From NCBI GenBank assembly GCA_002315255.1, contig DCGM01000021.1, forward strand, positions 1 through 20,215: a DNA stretch of 20,215 nucleotides. Direction: 5' to 3'. This stretch comes from Lachnospiraceae bacterium UBA1778. GTDB taxonomy: Bacteria > Bacillota > Clostridia > Lachnospirales > Lachnospiraceae. A model generated the notes under the pieces. The model did no database searches, was not told the origin of the DNA, and worked only from the letters and a program-made list of their open reading frames with translations. This document shows, piece after piece, positions 15,844 through 20,215 of the stretch (its first letter is position 1; each line of letters starts with the position of its first letter). The position numbers and the translations under genes are program-made.

Positions 15844-17061
15844 ATGCCTGCACGACATGAGTTTATGCGAAATACAAATGCGCTTTCGGTGCTTGATTAT
15901 ATCCGGAAGACGGATCGTTGTACGCGCCGGAGCATTGAGCACGGAACGGGACTTTCCTGGGCCGCAGTTTCAAATATCATTTCGGACCTCATTGAACGGA
16001 ACATCCTCTGTGAGATTCCGCCGAAGGTGACCGTCGCCGGAAAGAACCCAAACTATCTTGATTTCGTTCCGAATAAAAATCTGACGCTCGGCATCGATTT
16101 AAACGTAGAAGGCGTCACTGTCCTGCTCTTAAACCTTCGCTCCCAGGTGCTGGCCTCCGAAACGCATTCCATTGAAAACCTCGAGCGGGACCAGGTCATT
16201 GATCAGTTGATCTCAATCATCAATGATTTTATGAAAACGAATGCGTTTACCGCGGATGTCCTTCTCGGCATCGGAATCGCCATTCAAGGCTCCGTCGATA
16301 AGGGCGGCAGCGTCTCGCTATATAACTCATTCTTCAAAAACTGGCGGAATGTCCCGCTGAAGCAGATAGTCGAAGAATATTTCCACGTTCCGGTCCATAT
16401 TATCCATGACCCGATCTGTATCGCGCTTGCGGAGCAATGGACGCGGAAGCTTTCCAAGGACGACGATTTTATCCTGATCCGTCTTTCCTATGGTATCGGT
16501 ATGAGCTGCATTTTAGGCGGAGAGCCGGTCTTCGGACATGAAGGGACCGCAGGCGAACTCGGACACATGGTATTAAACAATAACGGTCCGCTCTGCTCTT
16601 GCCATAACCGCGGTTGTCTCGAGTGCTACTGCTCGATCCGCGGCATGTACCAGCGGATTCTGATTCAAAAAAGCGGCGCTTCCGAGGAAGAGCTGATCAA
16701 TGTAGTGCCTTCAGTAGACATTATGAATCAGGTGGTCGAAGATTCTTATAACCTCGCGCTGGCGGGTGATGTCAATTCCCTCTCACTCTTTCTGGATGCG
16801 GGCTATTATCTCGGAATCGGTGTGGCAAACCTGATCAACCTGTTTAATCCGAAATACGTGATCCTGACAGGCGAAATGCTGAATTACCGTGAGCTTTTCC
16901 TGTCGGTAGTGGAGGATTGCACGGCGAACCACGCATGGCCGTTCTCCCGCTATACGATGTTGATTGCCAATGAGGGCCGCACACAGGCAGCGCTCGGTGC
17001 GGCACTCTACTACATTAACGGAGCCTTCGAAAGCAGCGAATCCCCTCTGCTGTTTATGTGA
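15844..17061 (+). CDS. ROK-family (NagC/XylR-type) transcriptional regulator
   Basis: 405 residues. The N-terminal 15-60 region is a winged helix-turn-helix (TRRSIEHGTGLSWAAVSNIISDL). The C-terminal ROK domain begins with GIDLNVEGVTV (83-93), which lacks the GGT phosphate-binding loop of the ROK kinases, so it should be a regulator and not a sugar kinase. The ROK signature GEPVFGHEGTAGELGHM (226-242) is followed by the zinc site CSCHNRGCLE (251-260), with His241 and Cys251, Cys253 and Cys258 as likely ligands. The Asp at 189 in the usual NDxN position is kept. ROK regulators usually repress sugar genes and are released by a sugar or sugar phosphate. Its position after the GH2 gene and beside two divergent promoters points to local control; this is inference. 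Confidence 0.92.
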   Translation: MPARHEFMRNTNALSVLDYIRKTDRCTRRSIEHGTGLSWAAVSNIISDLIERNILCEIPPKVTVAGKNPNYLDFVPNKNLTLGIDLNVEGVTVLLLNLRSQVLASETHSIENLERDQVIDQLISIINDFMKTNAFTADVLLGIGIAIQGSVDKGGSVSLYNSFFKNWRNVPLKQIVEEYFHVPVHIIHDPICIALAEQWTRKLSKDDDFILIRLSYGIGMSCILGGEPVFGHEGTAGELGHMVLNNNGPLCSCHNRGCLECYCSIRGMYQRILIQKSGASEEELINVVPSVDIMNQVVEDSYNLALAGDVNSLSLFLDAGYYLGIGVANLINLFNPKYVILTGEMLNYRELFLSVVEDCTANHAWPFSRYTMLIANEGRTQAALGAALYYINGAFESSESPLLFM

Positions 17062-17103
17062 TCCGCCACCCTGCCCCTGCATGAATCTAGGACGGCCGGA
17101 TAT

Positions 17104-17150
17104 AAAAAAAGCGGATCTGGTGGTGTACTTCACTCACCAGATCCGCTTTT
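17104..17150. terminator. Bidirectional terminator between the ROK gene and the nucleoside-hydrolase-like gene
   Basis: AAAAGCGGATCTGGTG (17107-17122) pairs perfectly with CACCAGATCCGCTTTT (17135-17150), with a 12-base loop. There are seven A before the stem and T after it, so it works in both directions between the two convergent genes. Confidence 0.95.
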
Positions 17151-17156
17151 ATGCAG

Positions 17157-18815
17157 TTAGTTCGCTTTCTTCTTGAAATAAAGGGTGACCGGATTCGCCT
17201 GAAGGTATGCTTTGAAAGCTTCGACAGTCGTTACTTCCAGCGCGTAGCCAGGGATATCCTTGCTGAATCGGAAGTAGATCGACGGATCGGTTGAGAAATA
17301 ACCGAAGCAGGCATCCGTCTGAGCATCTCTTCCGGTGTTTGCGGTCTGGTTTACCCAGTAAGTGTTCGAGCAATATGCATCGGAGCTGCGTTTGGACGAA
17401 TTAACATCCAGGTCTTTCGCCAGCGGTACGATACTGCTGTCGATCAGATAACAGTTAAAGATTCCATTTTTATTCGGTTCTCCGCTTGTATTGAACGCCC
17501 AGTTCTCATCACCGTCTAATACTACAGCGATATAGTCAGACTCCTTAACTTTGCAGACTACCGAAATGGTTACGTTTTCACTGATATTCGAAAGCTGGAT
17601 TACGCCGCTTGAAGCATTCCAGGAATAGGTCGCGCCGGAAACCGTTATCGAACTCGGAAGATCATAGCCAGTACTAGCCGTTATAGTGACCGTAGCCGAA
17701 CCGATTGCATTGGCAGGACCGCTTGCGCTGCCGTTCTGAACATTAGCCGTAATGGAATACTGCTGTCCGGCCGGGCAGGTCGCGGTAATGGTAACATTCC
17801 CCGTAGGTGCGGACAGGCTGATCACACCGGTGGTCTTATTATAGCTGCTCGTCGCGCCGGTAACCGTTACTGCTTCCGGAAGGACATAGCCGGTTGAAGG
17901 TGTAAGGGTAACGCTTGAAGTACCGGCGATATTGATAGTGGTCGGCCCGACCAAAGAACCATTCGTAATGTTTCCGGTAATGCTATAGGTCTGAGGCGTC
18001 TTTCCTGCCTTTAAGAAGTATACCGTGACCGGATGTTCCGACAGATACTGCTTAAAGGTTTCAACTGAGGTCGCCACATCCGACTGGAACCGGAAATAGA
18101 TGGACGGATCAGCCGCATAATAGCCGAAGCACTTTTCAGTCTGCTCGGTACTTGGGGTTGCATCGTTGCACTTCCAGTCAGTGCCCCATGAGCAGTATGC
18201 CTGTGTCGGGATCTTATCTGTCAGCGAAAGCGCGGCATTCTCCGGAATGATGGTGCTGTCGATCAGGTAGCAGTTGTAGAATCCGTTCTTATTGGGCTCG
18301 TTTTCAAGGTTAAATGCCCAGTTTTCGCTGCCGTTCAGTTCGACAGCAATGAACGCATCGTCCGTTTCAGTTTTGCAGGTAACGCTGATGGTTACATTGC
18401 CAGTCGCTTTACTCAGGGCAATGACACCGGTGGTCTTATTCCAGGTATAGGTTGCTCCCGTTACGGAGATGTTCGTCGGAAGAGCATATCCTGAGGATGC
18501 GGTGACTGTGATCTCCGCGCTCTTGGTCATGGAAGAAGGTCCGGTATAAGTTCCGTTCGTTACCGATACCGCGATGCTTCTCGAAACGAGCTGTACGCAG
18601 CTAACCGTAACGGTTACGTCTTTCGTCGGAGCGGACAGGGAGATTTTTCCTGTTGTGCTGTTATAGGTATATGTCGCACCTTCAACCGTGATCGTTTCCG
18701 GCAGATCGTAGCCTTCCGAAGCGGTGATTGTGATCTCCGCAGTCTGGCCCTGGGTAATCGTTGTAAGCGCCGTATTCGTGCCGTTTGTCGTGCTGACGGC
18801 TACATTAAACGTCTG
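17157..18815 (-). repeat. Twice-repeated block (beta, beta, phage-tail-like module) in the nucleoside-hydrolase-like gene
   Basis: Reading on the minus strand: beta module 1 about 18813-18594, beta 2 about 18585-18375, long module A about 18372-18000, beta 3 about 17998-17775, beta 4 about 17767-17557, long module B about 17550-17160. Modules A and B share ENWAFN, NKNG(F/I)(Y/F)NCYLIDS, an (A)YCS motif, CFGY, DPSIYFRF and a closing xVExFKxYL...PVTxYF. The block order is preserved, which indicates duplication of the whole unit of about 810-830 bases. Confidence 0.85.
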
Positions 18816-20215
18816 AGGCGTGACAACCGCTACCTGAATGTCAGCGGTTTTCGTAATGCTGCCAAGCGTATAGGAAACCGTCACCGTTTTTGTTCCAGCC
18901 TCCGTAAACGGACCGGTCGGGCTTACAGAATAAGAATAAATATTTTCGGTTTTTGTAGTTCCGGATTCAACTCCGGTAAGCGACGCCGTCACCGCCATAC
19001 CGGCACTTGAGAAGGATTCGCCTACATAGTAGGTGGTCTTCGTCGGCGCTGTTTTGACAGTAATTCCGGTTAAGGTGAAATCTTCACTTCCGGGGTTATA
19101 CTGAACTCTTCCTGTTTCCCTGTGCGGCCATGCATTCTTCGCCAGAATAGAATCGATCTGATGCACATACCAGCCGTCAGGATATTTCTTCGTCACATAG
19201 TAGTGGTGTCCGGTTTCATTCTTCGTGAAGGTATTCGCGCCGGTGGTAGCATTGACCGTGTTCGTACCTCGGACCAGCTGATAACCGGCTGCGTCGGCAT
19301 CATCATAAACAGCGAGCAGGACCGTCATCGGATCCCAGCTGCTGTTCGCGTTCGTGCCGTTTCCATGGTCCACCATAGCCTTGTATAAAAGATCAAAATC
19401 GCCGATCGCGGTTCCGGTTTTATTGCCGGACTTGACCGATACACCGGCCTCATATCCGAGGAAGATAAGGTCAATGCACTCAGGAGTCTTGCTGATCGCG
19501 TCATAACCGGCCTGTCTGGATCTCGCGTTACGGGTGATGTTATTCTCGCTGCCGCTCGGATAGTTTCCGGCCATAATGTAGATCTTATCAATCTTTTTCT
19601 TTACAAGTTCCATGACGGACTCGTCTGCTTCGGCCTTATTCATAAGACCGGCCAGAGCCGTCATATATCCGACGCAGATGATGTTGCACTTTTCGCCTTC
19701 CGGAACACTGTTTAAAAGTTTGATATAGTATTCACCGGCATTTTCGTCTTCCGCGTCATCATTGGAGTCATATAATCCGTAACTCCAGTCCTTGATCAAT
19801 GTATTGAAATAGCACGGGCTTCCGTTAAAATCATTGGCGGCCTTTTCCAGCGCTACCGGGAGATCTCCTCTTCCTTCGTAGTCCAGGAAACGGCTGATCG
19901 CCTTCGCGCTGTTTGAATTGACGGCGTCCACGATCATGCCGACAATGTCACACATTCCTTCCTGTTCCGCCCAGAGAAGGATTCTGATTGCGGAAAGGTC
20001 ATCGGTATCAGTCCAGAAATCGGTATCAAAAATGACCGGTTTTGCTTTCAGTACGCTGGAATCGGATCCGCTGCCGATTTCAATCAGATCGGTCCAGGTG
20101 GTGCTGTCAGTGTATTTCCACTGAAGCATCTGGCCGTTCATTCTGAATTCAGGCGTTTTGCCGTCAGCGCCGTCTTTTCCGTCTGCGCCATCTGCACCGT
20201 CTGCACCGTCTGCAC
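17157..20215 (-). CDS. Large, probably secreted nucleoside-hydrolase-like protein with Ig-like and phage-tail-like modules, 5' end outside window
   Basis: The frame is open to the right edge; the Met at 20141 is internal because a collagen-like tract continues in frame upstream. Counting residues from that Met: 1-25 is a short WKYTDSTTW-type segment; about 33-350 is a nucleoside-hydrolase (IUNH) fold with DTDFWTDTDDLSAI (39-52, metal-binding Asp motif), a GNYPSGSENN stretch matching the usual E-(W/F)-N sugar-binding site, LGYEAG and SSWDPMTVLL. An Ig-like (Big_3-type) domain spans about 353-437. Then comes a block repeated twice: two beta modules of about 70 residues (GYxLP...TVxGATYxxNxxTGxIxLS) plus a module of about 125 residues starting xIAVxLxGxENWAFN and ending FKxYLxxxPVTxYF. 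The protein ends without LPXTG motif or membrane helix. The nucleoside hydrolase site looks intact, but substrate and location are inferred; the signal peptide would lie outside the window. Confidence 0.85.
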   Translation of the reverse strand, partial: ADGADGADGADGKDGADGKTPEFRMNGQMLQWKYTDSTTWTDLIEIGSGSDSSVLKAKPVIFDTDFWTDTDDLSAIRILLWAEQEGMCDIVGMIVDAVNSNSAKAISRFLDYEGRGDLPVALEKAANDFNGSPCYFNTLIKDWSYGLYDSNDDAEDENAGEYYIKLLNSVPEGEKCNIICVGYMTALAGLMNKAEADESVMELVKKKIDKIYIMAGNYPSGSENNITRNARSRQAGYDAISKTPECIDLIFLGYEAGVSVKSGNKTGTAIGDFDLLYKAMVDHGNGTNANSSWDPMTVLLAVYDDADAAGYQLVRGTNTVNATTGANTFTKNETGHHYYVTKKYPDGWYVHQIDSILAKNAWPHRETGRVQYNPGSEDFTLTGITVKTAPTKTTYYVGESFSSAGMAVTASLTGVESGTTKTENIYSYSVSPTGPFTEAGTKTVTVSYTLGSITKTADIQVAVVTPQTFNVAVSTTNGTNTALTTITQGQTAEITITASEGYDLPETITVEGATYTYNSTTGKISLSAPTKDVTVTVSCVQLVSRSIAVSVTNGTYTGPSSMTKSAEITVTASSGYALPTNISVTGATYTWNKTTGVIALSKATGNVTISVTCKTETDDAFIAVELNGSENWAFNLENEPNKNGFYNCYLIDSTIIPENAALSLTDKIPTQAYCSWGTDWKCNDATPSTEQTEKCFGYYAADPSIYFRFQSDVATSVETFKQYLSEHPVTVYFLKAGKTPQTYSITGNITNGSLVGPTTINIAGTSSVTLTPSTGYVLPEAVTVTGATSSYNKTTGVISLSAPTGNVTITATCPAGQQYSITANVQNGSASGPANAIGSATVTITASTGYDLPSSITVSGATYSWNASSGVIQLSNISENVTISVVCKVKESDYIAVVLDGDENWAFNTSGEPNKNGIFNCYLIDSSIVPLAKDLDVNSSKRSSDAYCSNTYWVNQTANTGRDAQTDACFGYFSTDPSIYFRFSKDIPGYALEVTTVEAFKAYLQANPVTLYFKKKAN
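20142..20215 (-). repeat. Collagen-like Gly-Ala-Asp tract at the right edge
   Basis: Translated in frame with the downstream nucleoside-hydrolase-like gene, this stretch gives repeated ADG and KDG triplets followed by GKTPEFR. In DNA it is a short tandem repeat, GTCTGCACC on the plus strand. Collagen-like stalks of this kind occur in Firmicutes surface proteins and phage tail fibres. The tract runs off the window, so its length is unknown. Confidence 0.85.

Noticed and set aside
17157..20141. Start of the nucleoside-hydrolase-like gene at the Met at 20141
   Set aside because: The frame continues upstream through a collagen-like tract to the window edge, and no ribosome binding site precedes this Met.

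Overview
The window looks like part of a carbohydrate-degradation locus from a Gram-positive, gut- or rumen-type Clostridia bacterium (Oscillospiraceae/Lachnospiraceae-like). This rests on moderate GC, strong AGGAGG ribosome binding sites, Thr/Glu/Pro-rich surface linkers of the APTEAPTE type, a C-terminal membrane anchor on an exported enzyme, and a ROK-type sugar regulator. The taxonomic call is inference. I see no tRNA, rRNA, CRISPR array, insertion sequence or integrase.

Layout. 1-6607 (minus) is the 5' part of a giant exported protein of more than 2,200 residues. It has an N-terminal hydrophobic segment, an acidic Thr/Glu linker and at least ten tandem jelly-roll-like modules of about 200-227 residues; its 3' end lies left of the window. 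A 302-bp divergent promoter region follows. 6910-10041 (plus) holds three cytosolic genes: a GH30-family glycosidase and two tandem paralogous alpha/beta-hydrolase esterases, closed by a strong bidirectional terminator. 10187-10498 (minus) is a small unknown membrane-anchored protein. 10706-13198 (minus) is a second GH30 enzyme that is exported and membrane-anchored, and it carries one copy of the same jelly-roll module that fills the giant protein. A divergent promoter region leads to 13466-15682 (plus), a cytosolic GH2 glycosidase, and 15844-17061 (plus), a ROK-family regulator. A perfect-stem bidirectional terminator separates this from 17157-20215 (minus), the 3' part of a large protein. 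That protein has a collagen-like tract, a nucleoside-hydrolase fold with intact Asp motif, an Ig-like domain and a twice-repeated block whose last element resembles modules of Firmicutes phage tail fibres.

How the parts may work together (inference): the surface-anchored GH30 and the multivalent giant protein would bind and cut a polysaccharide outside the cell. Oligosaccharides would enter through a transporter not in this window. The cytosolic GH30, the two esterases and the GH2 would strip acyl groups and finish depolymerisation, under control of the ROK regulator. All four minus-strand genes encode exported or probably exported proteins and all five plus-strand genes encode cytosolic ones. 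The substrate cannot be fixed from sequence alone; an acylated plant-cell-wall hemicellulose or galactan side chain would fit.

The most unusual items are the shared binding-type module (one copy in an enzyme, at least ten in a neighbouring non-enzyme protein) and the chimeric nucleoside-hydrolase-like protein with phage-tail-like modules.
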